From a candidate division KSB1 bacterium (GTDB taxonomy: Bacteria; Zhuqueibacterota; Zhuqueibacteria; JANLFK01; Oleimicrobiaceae): a DNA stretch of 64,000 nucleotides. Location: NCBI GenBank assembly GCA_024655945.1, contig JANLFK010000010.1, positions 62,001 through 126,000 of the forward strand, written 5' to 3'. Both the position numbers and the translations under genes were made by a program. Below the pieces are notes generated by a model that ran no database searches, was not told the DNA's origin, and worked only from the letters and a program-made list of their open reading frames with translations. Below, piece by piece: positions 10,924 through 18,816 of the stretch. Each line of letters starts with the position of its first letter. Positions within the stretch are counted from its first letter, which is position 1.

Positions 10924-10927
10924 TCGC

Positions 10928-11572
10928 TCATACGTACCGCTTGATCGTCGCGATGGACAACCTGTCGCAGACGTCCTCCGCTTCCTCAGCGATCAGCTCC
11001 ACATGGTAAGCGAAATATCGCAGGTGAATCTTGTGACTGAGGCGCAACTGGTGCGCAAAGACTTCCCGCTTCAACTTCTCCGCCATCTTGTTTGTCTCTT
11101 TGCGGTAGAACTGCACCTGGTTTATGTTGTCCCGCACCGAGGTCAAGTCAGTGAAGTAGGCGCGAATCGCCTTGACCATCCCCTCAACTGCCGAGATGGA
11201 AAAGTCGGCAAGATCCACAAAAAAGGGGGAGAACTCCTCGCAGATATCCGGGCTTTCCACGGAGAACTGGAGCAACGTCTCGGCCATCCTGTTGAGCACC
11301 TTGTCGGCGTTTTCCAGCAAGCCAAGGACGTCGCCTCTGGACTCGGGGATCAAGGTGTGCGAGTAGAGACTCGTCTCGATCTCTCGTCGCAGCCTGTCCC
11401 CAAGGTCTTCCATGTCGGACAACTGCTCCAGGTGCGACTCGAAATCTGGCAATCGCCCTTTCAGGTAGAACTTTACCCCCTCCCTGAAGACCAATCCGCC
11501 TTTGACGATGAGGTCCAGGTACTCATCAATCTGCACCTCGAGCCTTTTGCTGCGCCGAAAGAATATGCCCAT
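10928..11572 (-). CDS. DUF47 (PhoU-like) accessory protein of the PiT transporter
   Basis: A 214-residue all-helical protein starting MGIFFRRSKRLEVQIDEYLD, typical of DUF47, a PhoU relative encoded next to PiT carriers. The helices EESFS-like VESPDICEEFSPFFVDLADF and REVFAHQLRLSHKIHLRYFA fit the family. It probably binds metal-phosphate and tunes transport in the cytoplasm. The chosen ATG has GAGCAGGT upstream; the frame is open further but that part overlaps the symporter gene. The gene starts 14 bases after the symporter stop. Confidence 0.9.
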   Translation of the reverse strand: MGIFFRRSKRLEVQIDEYLDLIVKGGLVFREGVKFYLKGRLPDFESHLEQLSDMEDLGDRLRREIETSLYSHTLIPESRGDVLGLLENADKVLNRMAETLLQFSVESPDICEEFSPFFVDLADFSISAVEGMVKAIRAYFTDLTSVRDNINQVQFYRKETNKMAEKLKREVFAHQLRLSHKIHLRYFAYHVELIAEEAEDVCDRLSIATIKRYV

Positions 11573-11586
11573 ACCTGCTCGCCAAG

Positions 11587-13182
11587 TTAGAAGATGCCAA
11601 AGACACCGTGCGGCGTGATTCCCAGCAAGCGGAACCACGTCTCGCTGGCCAGCAAAGTAATCACCCATGTGACAATGAGCATGGTAAAGCCGTAACGAAA
11701 AGCCTCGCCAAGGCTGTAGTGGTCGGTTTCATAGAGCAGCAACGCCGGCTTGCTGTTGAACGGCAGGACGTAGACGTGTTCGATCAAGAAAGCCACGGGC
11801 AGAGCCAAACTAACTATGGGATAGCCGAACCGGGAGGCAGTACCGATGGCAAGCGGCACAAAAATCATGGCGCGCATCGTCTTGGACTGGAAGAGCAGCG
11901 CGCTGAACAACATCACGCTCGTCAGCAAGACATAAAGCAACCAGTAGGGAGTGCCTTGGCCGATCCCCACATGGTCGAAGAAGGCATTGACTAGGAGCGA
12001 GGGCAGGTCGGTGATCGACAGTCCGGCGCCAAGGGCATAGGCGCCCGCAGAGAAGAGCATCAGGTGCCAGGGGATGTCCACCTCGTTCCACTTCACAATG
12101 CCAATGCCCGGAAGGAGCGCCACGATGCCACCCACAAAGGCCACCGCCGTGGCACTAATGCCGTGCAGACGGTCCGTCGCCCACATGGCCAAGATAGCCA
12201 CCAGGATGAGCACTGCCCGGATTTCTCGTGGTGAGACTGGCCCGAGGCTGCGGTACTCGGCGCGCAGGCGCTCCATTCCCCCCTCTATCTGCGGCACCCG
12301 CTCTTGCGGCGACAAGGGGAAGAAAACCTTTGTGGCCAGCACAAATCCAACCAGCAAAATCACGACCGTGACCGGGAACATGGCCACCAACCAATCGGAG
12401 AAGAAAATCTTCTCACCGGTAGCCCCAGCGATGATGGCCACCGCCAGCAGATTGGCTGCCGAGCCAGTCATGAACGCCTGGGCGCCGACGCAGTTCTGAA
12501 ACAGGTTCTGCAGCACTATGCTCCGGCCGAAATTGTTGCGCTTCTCCCCTCCCTGAGCGCCATAGATGGCCGCAATGACCATGAAAATGGGCAACAGAAT
12601 GGCCGCCTTGGCAGTGGTGGCCGACACCAGCGCCGAGAGCACAAGATTGATGACGAGGAAGCTGAGAAAGATGTAGCTGGGATTGCGCCCAAAGCGCAGG
12701 ATGAACCACAAGGCAAACCGCTTGGCAACACCGGTCGATACCAGCATGCTCGCCAACACAAACGACATGATATTCAGCCACATCACCTCGTGGCCCAATT
12801 GCGCATAGGCCTCCTTCTCGGGGAGAACCTTGGTCAACACCAGCGTGACGATCAAAATCAGGGAGGTCAAGTAGTTGGGGATGGCATCTGTGGCCCACAA
12901 GATTATCCCTGCCAAGAAGATGCCCAACATCAGGTGGTTGCTGCGCACAAACGCCTCGGGCCCGAGGTTGCGGTAAGCCCTCTTGGCGGCGTTGGACACC
13001 AGCTGCGCCCCATCGATGTGCTGCAGGAAGGGAAGCCGCACCAGGTAACCGATGGAGATAAACGCTCCCAAGGCAAGAAAAGGACCCGCCAGAGCGATCC
13101 ACCGCTCCAAGGAGGTCTTTTCCCTTTTCGGCAACCGGTCGATGCGGTAGTTGCGCATCTCAAGGGGGTCGAAGGCGCTCAT
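11587..13182 (-). CDS. DASS-family sodium:divalent anion symporter (SLC13-like)
   Basis: A 531-residue inner-membrane carrier of the divalent anion:sodium symporter family. The N-terminal half has the SNT-like element TGSAANLLAVAI and the C-terminal half the matching LPFNSKPALLLYETDHYS, the two ion/substrate loops of this family. Members carry sulfate, phosphate or dicarboxylates; the sequence alone does not decide. Sitting between CYTH and DUF47-PiT genes favours phosphate or sulfate. The ATG overlaps the CYTH stop by four bases (ATGA). Confidence 0.85.
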   Translation of the reverse strand: MSAFDPLEMRNYRIDRLPKREKTSLERWIALAGPFLALGAFISIGYLVRLPFLQHIDGAQLVSNAAKRAYRNLGPEAFVRSNHLMLGIFLAGIILWATDAIPNYLTSLILIVTLVLTKVLPEKEAYAQLGHEVMWLNIMSFVLASMLVSTGVAKRFALWFILRFGRNPSYIFLSFLVINLVLSALVSATTAKAAILLPIFMVIAAIYGAQGGEKRNNFGRSIVLQNLFQNCVGAQAFMTGSAANLLAVAIIAGATGEKIFFSDWLVAMFPVTVVILLVGFVLATKVFFPLSPQERVPQIEGGMERLRAEYRSLGPVSPREIRAVLILVAILAMWATDRLHGISATAVAFVGGIVALLPGIGIVKWNEVDIPWHLMLFSAGAYALGAGLSITDLPSLLVNAFFDHVGIGQGTPYWLLYVLLTSVMLFSALLFQSKTMRAMIFVPLAIGTASRFGYPIVSLALPVAFLIEHVYVLPFNSKPALLLYETDHYSLGEAFRYGFTMLIVTWVITLLASETWFRLLGITPHGVFGIF

Positions 13183-13664
13183 CGCTCACCAGTTTTTGCC
13201 CAGTTCTTGTAGGGGTTCTTCATGAGCATGGCATTGTAGTAACGTACGTCCCCGGTCACCTCTTCCCCTAACCAGTCGGGCTTCTCGAACCTCTCCTCTT
13301 CGGATTCCAGCTCCACTTCGGCCAGGATGAGGCCCTCGTTGTCGCCATAGAATTCGTCGACTTCAAACTTCTTCCCCCCGACCTTGACCTCGTAGCGGCA
13401 CTTGTCGATGACCCCGGGTTCGCAGATCTTCAGGAGGTCCTCGGCGACGTCGACGGGTATCTCTTGCTCCCACTCGAAGCGGCTGGCTCCGGAGGCGCCA
13501 CCGATGCCTTTAATGGTCAGGTACCCTTTGTCGCCTTTGATGCGCACGCGCACCGTCCTTTCTGGCACCGAAGAGAGGTACCCCTGCACAATGCGGGTCT
13601 TCTTTTCCGCAAGGTGCTTGAAGGGACCTTTCACCAGGAATTTGCGCTCAATCTCTCGGCCCAT
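13179..13664 (-). CDS. CYTH-domain triphosphate tunnel metalloenzyme
   Basis: A 161-residue CYTH protein. It begins MGREIERKFLV with the ExExK signature at residues 4, 6 and 8, then has RVRIKGDKGYLTIKG, EWEQEIP, KCRYEVKVGGKKFEVDEF and ILAEVELESEEERFEKPDWL, the basic and acidic strands lining the tunnel. Bacterial members of this length usually hydrolyse inorganic tripolyphosphate, less often thiamine triphosphate or act as adenylate cyclase. Its place in a phosphate gene run favours polyphosphate chemistry. It is coupled by overlap to the DASS gene. Confidence 0.9.
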   Translation of the reverse strand: MGREIERKFLVKGPFKHLAEKKTRIVQGYLSSVPERTVRVRIKGDKGYLTIKGIGGASGASRFEWEQEIPVDVAEDLLKICEPGVIDKCRYEVKVGGKKFEVDEFYGDNEGLILAEVELESEEERFEKPDWLGEEVTGDVRYYNAMLMKNPYKNWAKTGER

Positions 13665-13694
13665 GCTCCAATCCTTTCTCTTCGCCGCCCGACC

Positions 13695-14321
13695 TCAGAA
13701 ACGAACGCGGTACACTGAGGAATTAGGCAGCGGCGCCATGCCGATGATGCGTTTGATGGCCAACAGATAGTTGACGTTCTCGTAGCCGTTCAGACCCACC
13801 ATCTCCTTCGCCTGCAGAATGGCCTCCACATGCTCGGACTCTATGCTGGCGGTCATGATTTTGGCTCCGTTGACATACACCTCGGCCAGTTCGGCAATGC
13901 AGCCATTGATCGTAAAGCCGAACCGCCGCTTGAAGACGTGGACTGCCACTAGGGAAGGATGAGGGAGAATCAGCTCTTGGAGGAATTGCGACAGAGTATA
14001 GGTCTCGCGGTCAAACTTGGGCGTGGCTACCCCAAACGCCGGGAACACCTGCTCGCCAATGACCTGTGCAGACATGGGGAACTGCCCCTTCATGCGAGGG
14101 TTCCACTGCTCCAAGCCCAGCTTTTTCTGCACAAGGACCTTGATGTCCATCAACTGGTCACGGATCTTGGTGTTGTTGTCATTGTTCTCCGCAGAGACGA
14201 TGTAGATTTCAAGGCTCTCGCGTATCTGCTCAACCGGACTCAGCGTGCGCATCCTCTCCTCTACAAGTCCAAAGTTCTGCGCAAAAGCACGAAACTCAAA
14301 TCGCGGTCTTACCTCTGCCAT
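13695..14321 (-). CDS. Uncharacterised protein, possibly a divergent CYTH/tunnel-like enzyme
   Basis: A 208-residue soluble protein without signal or membrane segments; I do not recognise a named family. It has RPRFEFRAF at the start, NNTKIRDQLMDIKVLV, GLEQWNPRMKGQFP in the middle, and ELAEVYVNGAKIMTASIESE then GLNGYENVNYLLAIKRI at the end. The alternating basic and acidic strands and the closing AE-x-E ... IE ... NYL pattern resemble a stretched CYTH fold, which would make it a sister of the next gene, but that is inference. GGAGGAGAAGGA precedes the ATG. It is the first gene after the predicted sigma-54 promoter, so it likely leads the operon. Confidence 0.6.
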   Translation of the reverse strand: MAEVRPRFEFRAFAQNFGLVEERMRTLSPVEQIRESLEIYIVSAENNDNNTKIRDQLMDIKVLVQKKLGLEQWNPRMKGQFPMSAQVIGEQVFPAFGVATPKFDRETYTLSQFLQELILPHPSLVAVHVFKRRFGFTINGCIAELAEVYVNGAKIMTASIESEHVEAILQAKEMVGLNGYENVNYLLAIKRIIGMAPLPNSSVYRVRF

Positions 14322-14572
14322 TCCTTCTCCTCCAGCTGAATTTCCCGGACTTCCCCTTTGTCACCGCCGACGTAGCCACTCACATTGCTCAGCGCGCCTC
14401 GCTGCGCAGTCCTGGATCAGCCCTTGGCAATTGCGCAGCAACCGCCTGTCAGTACGATCGCTCGCGGAGGGAACCGGTGCCACACAAAAGAGTCCATTTC
14501 GCCTGTGCCGATTTTGGCAGCCACAGGCTGTCGTGGGCCCGTGAACGTCCCGGTGAGCCGAAGTCCCTGTAC

Positions 14573-14587
14573 GCAAGGGCTGTGCCA
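14573..14587 (-). promoter_or_regulatory. Sigma-54 (-24/-12) promoter facing the phosphate-type gene run
   Basis: On the minus strand the sequence is TGGCAC, five bases, TTGC, with the GG and GC exactly ten bases apart as sigma-54 requires. Transcription would begin near 14562 and run left, giving a leader of about 240 bases before the gene ending at 13695. The rest of the 14322-14914 gap holds the dyad and the divergent promoter, and I see no gene in it. The window encodes a matching activator (17283-18656). Confidence 0.65.
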
Positions 14588-14651
14588 CATGGGGCAGGCG
14601 AGAAATCAAGAGGTTAGCCCCGGCGAAAAGAATGGCCCGTCGTCACCTGTT

Positions 14652-14682
14652 GAAATTTCGGCGGAAAGTCTGCCGCAATTTC
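14652..14682. promoter_or_regulatory. 31-bp dyad, probable activator binding site
   Basis: Arms GAAATTTCGGCGGA (14652-14665) and TCTGCCGCAATTTC (14669-14682) are reverse complements at 12 of 14 positions, separated by AAG. The centre (14667) lies about 105 bp upstream of the start expected from the sigma-54 promoter, the usual distance for an NtrC-type enhancer. It also ends 11 bp before the -35 box of the rightward promoter, so one site could serve both directions. Confidence 0.6.
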
Positions 14683-14692
14683 GACAAAGCCC

Positions 14693-14721
14693 TTGCATTT
14701 GCCAAGTGAAAGGCGTACATT
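14693..14721 (+). promoter_or_regulatory. Sigma-70 type promoter of the binding protein-kinase-regulator operon
   Basis: TTGCAT (14693-14698), a 17-bp spacer, then TACATT (14716-14721). It faces the operon starting at 14915, with a leader of about 190 bases. The match is moderate. Confidence 0.5.
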
Positions 14722-14914
14722 TCATTGCAAAGCAGCGCCGCTGGTCTGAGAGGCAGCGGGTGTCTCGGAGCCGCCCACTGCTGCGCAAGGCGACGTCAGA
14801 CAACACCCGCGGCGGCAATGCACGCCGTGGCGCTGCACAAGGACGGTGGCACCATTTGCCCGCACGCACGGCACCTTCGCTTGCAAGATATCGTTTCTTA
14901 GCTTGGGGGCTACA

Positions 14915-15835
14915 ATGAAGCGCAAATTTGCCTATCTGGCGGTGAGCATCTGCCTGTTCGTGGCCATCTCTCTTGGCCTCTACGCGGTGGTGATGGACAT
15001 TGGCACGCGGACCGCGCCGCGACACGCCGGTGCGCCGCGGCAGAGCATCACCAAACGAGACACTATCCGCGTCGGGGTAGTCTCGCGTTTTGCGCCCAAT
15101 CTCATCTATCAGGGCTACCAGCCCATCGTGGACTATCTCAACGAGGTCACCCCCTACCATTTCGTCTTGAAGCTGGGCGGCTCCTACGAGGAGACTATCC
15201 AGCAGCTGGCCCGCGGTGAGGTGCATCTGGCGTTTGTCGGCACCTTTGTCTACCTCAAGGCCAGGCACAAGTACCCGATTCGGTGCCTGCTCAGCCCTCT
15301 GAATAGCCGCTATGAGCCCTATTTCCGTTCCGTCCTCGTCACCCTTGCCGACAGCCCCATCCGGCGCGTCGCCGACCTGGCTGGCAAGAGCTTAGCTTTG
15401 CCTTCGCCCATGTCTTTCTCCGCTAATTGGCTGTTGCGCGTCGAACTGCCCAAGCACGGCCTGCACCCTACTGACCTTGCGGCAGTGCGCCATTTCGACT
15501 TCCACCACACGGTCATTTACGAGATTCTCAGTGGCAGGGTCGACGCAGGGGTGGTCAAGGATCGCGTCGCGGAGGAGTTCTTCGGCAAAGGCATCCGGGT
15601 GGTCGCCTCCTCTCCGCCGATACCGGGCTCGCCGCTCATCGTGAGAAACGACCTCGATTCCACCCTTGTCCTGGCGATCCAAGAGGCGCTCCTTAGGGTG
15701 GATACGCGCAAAACTGAATATCGGCAACTAATGCGGGATTGGGACCCTGAGTTCACCCATGGCTTCACCAGAGCGCAAGAGGCTGCTTACGACGGGGCCG
15801 AACATGCGCTCCCTTCCGGTGAGGACGAACCATGA
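14915..15835 (+). CDS. PhnD-like periplasmic solute-binding protein linked to a sensor kinase
   Basis: A 306-residue protein with an N-terminal hydrophobic segment (SICLFVAISLGLYAVV) and a type 2 periplasmic binding fold of the phosphate/phosphonate/phosphite-binding (PhnD) group. Marks are IRVGVVSRFAP, YQGYQPIVDYLNEVTPYHF, ARGEVHLAFVGTFVYLKAR, VADLAGKSLALPSP, SGRVDAGVVKD and PGSPLIVRNDL. No ABC permease or ATPase follows. Instead its stop overlaps the start of a histidine kinase, so it most likely presents a ligand to that sensor. It lacks a lipobox and may stay membrane-tethered. The ATG has a GGGGG site upstream. The ligand is not known; a phosphorus oxyanion is inferred from family and neighbours. 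Confidence 0.82.
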   Translation: MKRKFAYLAVSICLFVAISLGLYAVVMDIGTRTAPRHAGAPRQSITKRDTIRVGVVSRFAPNLIYQGYQPIVDYLNEVTPYHFVLKLGGSYEETIQQLARGEVHLAFVGTFVYLKARHKYPIRCLLSPLNSRYEPYFRSVLVTLADSPIRRVADLAGKSLALPSPMSFSANWLLRVELPKHGLHPTDLAAVRHFDFHHTVIYEILSGRVDAGVVKDRVAEEFFGKGIRVVASSPPIPGSPLIVRNDLDSTLVLAIQEALLRVDTRKTEYRQLMRDWDPEFTHGFTRAQEAAYDGAEHALPSGEDEP

Positions 15836-17286
15836 GGCCGACAAAGAGCCTCAAGAAGCGCATCCTCCTCTTCCTCGGTGGACTGACGTCCATCTTGATG
15901 ATGGTCGTCTTCATCAGCGTTCTGCTGCGCTGGAAGACGTTGATCCTGGATGCCCATCGGCAAAGAGCCTTGGCGGTGGCCCAGACGTTCTCAGCCTCCC
16001 TGCTGGATGCCCTCATCTACCAAGAGAGCAGGCCGATGCGCGATGAGGAGTTTTTGGCCAACCATATCCACAGATTCCTGTCCATGAATCCTGACATCAA
16101 GAGCCTTGTCCTCTACGACCAGCGCGGGACGCCCATCTTCCGCAGCAGACTGGGGAGCGGCGCCTTGTCTGAGGAAACGCTGCGCCAGCTGTCTGAGGTC
16201 AAAGAGCCCCTGGTGCACATCTATCGTTCCAAAGAGCTCGGCTGGATTCTTGAGACCACCCTCCTGCTCCGCATTCACACCAGGCAATGGGGATGGATGA
16301 GGATGGCGTTCGATGCAGAGCCAGTCCGACAGCAGCTGAAGCTGCTCTTCTTTCTCCTTTATGGCCTCGGTGCAGGTTTCGCCGTCGTACTTTTGGTTGC
16401 CACCTACCTGATCGTCGACCGCCTCACCCAATCGCTGCGCCGCCTGGTGAGCGAAATGCAGAGACTGGACCTGGAGCACATCGAGCCCAGCAACCTGCGG
16501 CCAGGAGATGACGAGGTGGGGCTGCTGGTGGAGACTTTCGAGATGTTAAAGAGCCGGCTAGTCCACTCCCGCAAGCAGCTCTTGGACGCGCAGAGGCAAG
16601 TCTATCAAGCCGAAAAGCTCGCCTCCATAGGCCGTTTGGCCGCTGGGGTGGCGCATGAGATAAATAACCCACTGCACGGCCTGAAGAGCTGCTTGTTTGC
16701 CATGCAGAGGGAGCCGGGCAACGTCACCGAAGTCACGAAGTACCTCTCCCTTGCCGATGAAGCCGTCGACCGCATTTCCAAGGTGGTGGAGAAGTTGCTG
16801 AGCTTCTCACGCCAGGGGGCGCAGCAACGCACGGAAATGAACCTGAATGAAGTCATCGAGGAGGTGCTCGCTCTGATCTCGTACCGCCTCGACAAAGGGG
16901 GCATCTCCGTCATTAAGGAACTGGATCCCTCCTTGCCGAGCATCCATGCCGACCCGCAGCTTATCGGCCAAGTGGTGATGAACATGCTCATCAACAGCTT
17001 CGACAGCATCCAGGATGGCGGCGAGATCCGCATCAGCACACACCGAGCCGACGGGCAGAACCTCTGCATGGTCATCGCCGACACCGGTTGTGGCATCGCA
17101 GAGGAACATCTCGACAAGATATTCGACCCCTTCTTCACCACCAAGCAGGAAGGCCAAGGAACGGGCCTGGGGTTATCGGTCAGCTTGGGCATTGTGGAGG
17201 CACACGGCGGCACTATCAGCGTGCAGAGCAAGGTAGGGGTAGGCACCACGTTTCAGGTTACGCTTCCCATTGGAGGTGGCGCATGA
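15832..17286 (+). CDS. Sensor histidine kinase (NtrB/HAMP type)
   Basis: A 484-residue inner-membrane kinase. A first membrane segment near residues 10-30 leads to an extracytoplasmic sensor of about 140 residues, then a second segment (about 169-197) and a HAMP region. The H box AAGVAHEINNPLHG carries the phosphorylated His at 275. N, G1, F and G2 boxes follow: MNMLINSFDSI, IADTGCGIAEEH, DPFFTTK and GTGLGLSVSLGIVEAHGG. It overlaps the binding-protein gene (ATGA) upstream and the response regulator (ATGA) downstream. Such HEINNP kinases commonly partner sigma-54 activators. Its sensor domain probably contacts the co-encoded binding protein, which is inference. Confidence 0.92.
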   Translation: MRPTKSLKKRILLFLGGLTSILMMVVFISVLLRWKTLILDAHRQRALAVAQTFSASLLDALIYQESRPMRDEEFLANHIHRFLSMNPDIKSLVLYDQRGTPIFRSRLGSGALSEETLRQLSEVKEPLVHIYRSKELGWILETTLLLRIHTRQWGWMRMAFDAEPVRQQLKLLFFLLYGLGAGFAVVLLVATYLIVDRLTQSLRRLVSEMQRLDLEHIEPSNLRPGDDEVGLLVETFEMLKSRLVHSRKQLLDAQRQVYQAEKLASIGRLAAGVAHEINNPLHGLKSCLFAMQREPGNVTEVTKYLSLADEAVDRISKVVEKLLSFSRQGAQQRTEMNLNEVIEEVLALISYRLDKGGISVIKELDPSLPSIHADPQLIGQVVMNMLINSFDSIQDGGEIRISTHRADGQNLCMVIADTGCGIAEEHLDKIFDPFFTTKQEGQGTGLGLSVSLGIVEAHGGTISVQSKVGVGTTFQVTLPIGGGA

Positions 17287-18656
17287 AGGTTCTGCTCGTG
17301 GAAGACGAGAAGGTGTCGCGCATTGCCCTCGGCGAGGCGCTGAAGAAGGCCGGCTACGAAGTGGTCACTTGCGACAGTGGCCATGAAGGTTTGGAATGGC
17401 TCGAAGAGGACCATTTCGAGGCGGTCATCACCGACCTGCGTCTACCGGACCTGAGCGGCATGGAGATCCTGAAAGCGGCAAAGCAGAAGAACAAGGACTG
17501 CGCGGTGATTGTCGTCACCGCCTACGGCACGGTGGAAAGCGCTGTGGATGCGTTGAAGCTCGGCGCCTACGACTACTTGACCAAGCCTTTTTCCACGGAC
17601 AAGCTCCTGGCGATGCTCAAGAACATCCACCAGCTGCACGAGCTCCTGCGCGAGAACATCCAACTCAAGAAATGGATGACCAGCTACCAGGAGCGAGAGA
17701 TCATTGGCAACTCTGCTGCAATCCGTAGGGTGGTGGACATCTTGCGGTCGGTGGCCGCCACCGACTACACAGTGCTCATCCAAGGAGAGAGCGGCACGGG
17801 CAAAGAGCTGGCAGCCCGCTTTTTGCACCGGGCAAGCGAAAGACGACAAGGCCCCTTCGTTGCGCTCAACTGCGCTGCCTTGCCGGAGGGTCTGTTAGAA
17901 AGCGAGCTTTTTGGCTACGAGAAAGGTGCTTTCACCGGGGCCCTGCGTCGCCATATCGGCTACATCGAGCGATCCCGCGGGGGCACCCTGTTCATCGACG
18001 ACGTGGACGATCTGCCGCTTCGTCTGCAGGTCAAGTTGTTGCGCGTGCTGCAAGAGAGGGAAATCCAGCGCCTCGGCGGGGAGCACCCTGTTCCCATTGA
18101 CTTTCGCCTGGTCTGCGCAAGCAAGGCGAACTTGGCGCAGCTCGTCGCCTCCGGATCCTTTCGCGAGGATCTCTACTACCGGCTGAACATCATCACGGTC
18201 ATCATGCCGCCCCTGCGTGACCACCGCGAGGATATTCCGATCTTGTTTGACCACTTCGTCAAGCGCTACGGCCAGGGCAAAGCGGACTTTGCCCTCTCGC
18301 GCGCGCAGTTGGAACAACTGATGGCCTACGACTGGCCGGGCAACGTGCGCGAATTCGAGAACATCGTGCAGCGGATGTTGGCTCTGCCGCCGGGGGTGAA
18401 TTTGCTGGAGCTCGGCAACACTTTTCTTCCCGGAGTAGCGGAAAGCCAGAGCGCCGCATCAGTCTCGCCATCGGCCGAGGAACTTCCGGCGCTTGCGGAT
18501 TTTGTCAGGGCGCAAGAGTACGAACTCATCTCCAAAGCCATGCGTCTTGCGCAGAACAACGTCAGTCGCGCGGCGCGCCTGCTCAAGGTCCCACGCACCA
18601 CACTGCAGTGCAAGCTGGACAAAATGCGCCGGCCCAGGCGACAAGGCCTCCGGTGA
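17283..18656 (+). CDS. Sigma-54-dependent response regulator (NtrC family)
   Basis: A 457-residue activator with three parts. The receiver domain has acidic pocket VEDE and phospho-acceptor Asp51 in TDLRLPDLSG. The AAA+ domain has Walker A GESGTGKE at 168-175 and GAFTGA at 215-220, the loop that contacts sigma-54, plus the NVREF element. The C-terminal Fis-type helix-turn-helix (NNVSRAARLLKVPRTTLQCKL) would bind a dyad. GAFTGA is intact, so it should be a true sigma-54 activator. Its best visible target is the sigma-54 promoter and dyad between this operon and the leftward gene run. GTG/ATG alternatives were not needed: the ATG overlaps the kinase stop. Confidence 0.94.
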   Translation: MKVLLVEDEKVSRIALGEALKKAGYEVVTCDSGHEGLEWLEEDHFEAVITDLRLPDLSGMEILKAAKQKNKDCAVIVVTAYGTVESAVDALKLGAYDYLTKPFSTDKLLAMLKNIHQLHELLRENIQLKKWMTSYQEREIIGNSAAIRRVVDILRSVAATDYTVLIQGESGTGKELAARFLHRASERRQGPFVALNCAALPEGLLESELFGYEKGAFTGALRRHIGYIERSRGGTLFIDDVDDLPLRLQVKLLRVLQEREIQRLGGEHPVPIDFRLVCASKANLAQLVASGSFREDLYYRLNIITVIMPPLRDHREDIPILFDHFVKRYGQGKADFALSRAQLEQLMAYDWPGNVREFENIVQRMLALPPGVNLLELGNTFLPGVAESQSAASVSPSAEELPALADFVRAQEYELISKAMRLAQNNVSRAARLLKVPRTTLQCKLDKMRRPRRQGLR

Positions 18657-18816
18657 GGGCTCGCAGAATGGCACTACAGGGCCGAGGCGCCCCTGGTGCA
18701 CGTGCAGCCGAAGCGAGCCAGGCCAAACCTTCAGGCGCGGGGCGGGAGAAGTCCTGCGGCAACCTCGAACAGCCTTGCACGGCCACTTGCACACGTGCCG
18801 GCGCCAGAGCGGGCGC

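Noticed and set aside
14848-14860. A second sigma-54-like site, TGGCAC then TTGC, on the plus strand before the binding-protein gene
   Set aside because: Only three bases separate the two elements, giving eight instead of ten bases between GG and GC, which sigma-54 does not tolerate.
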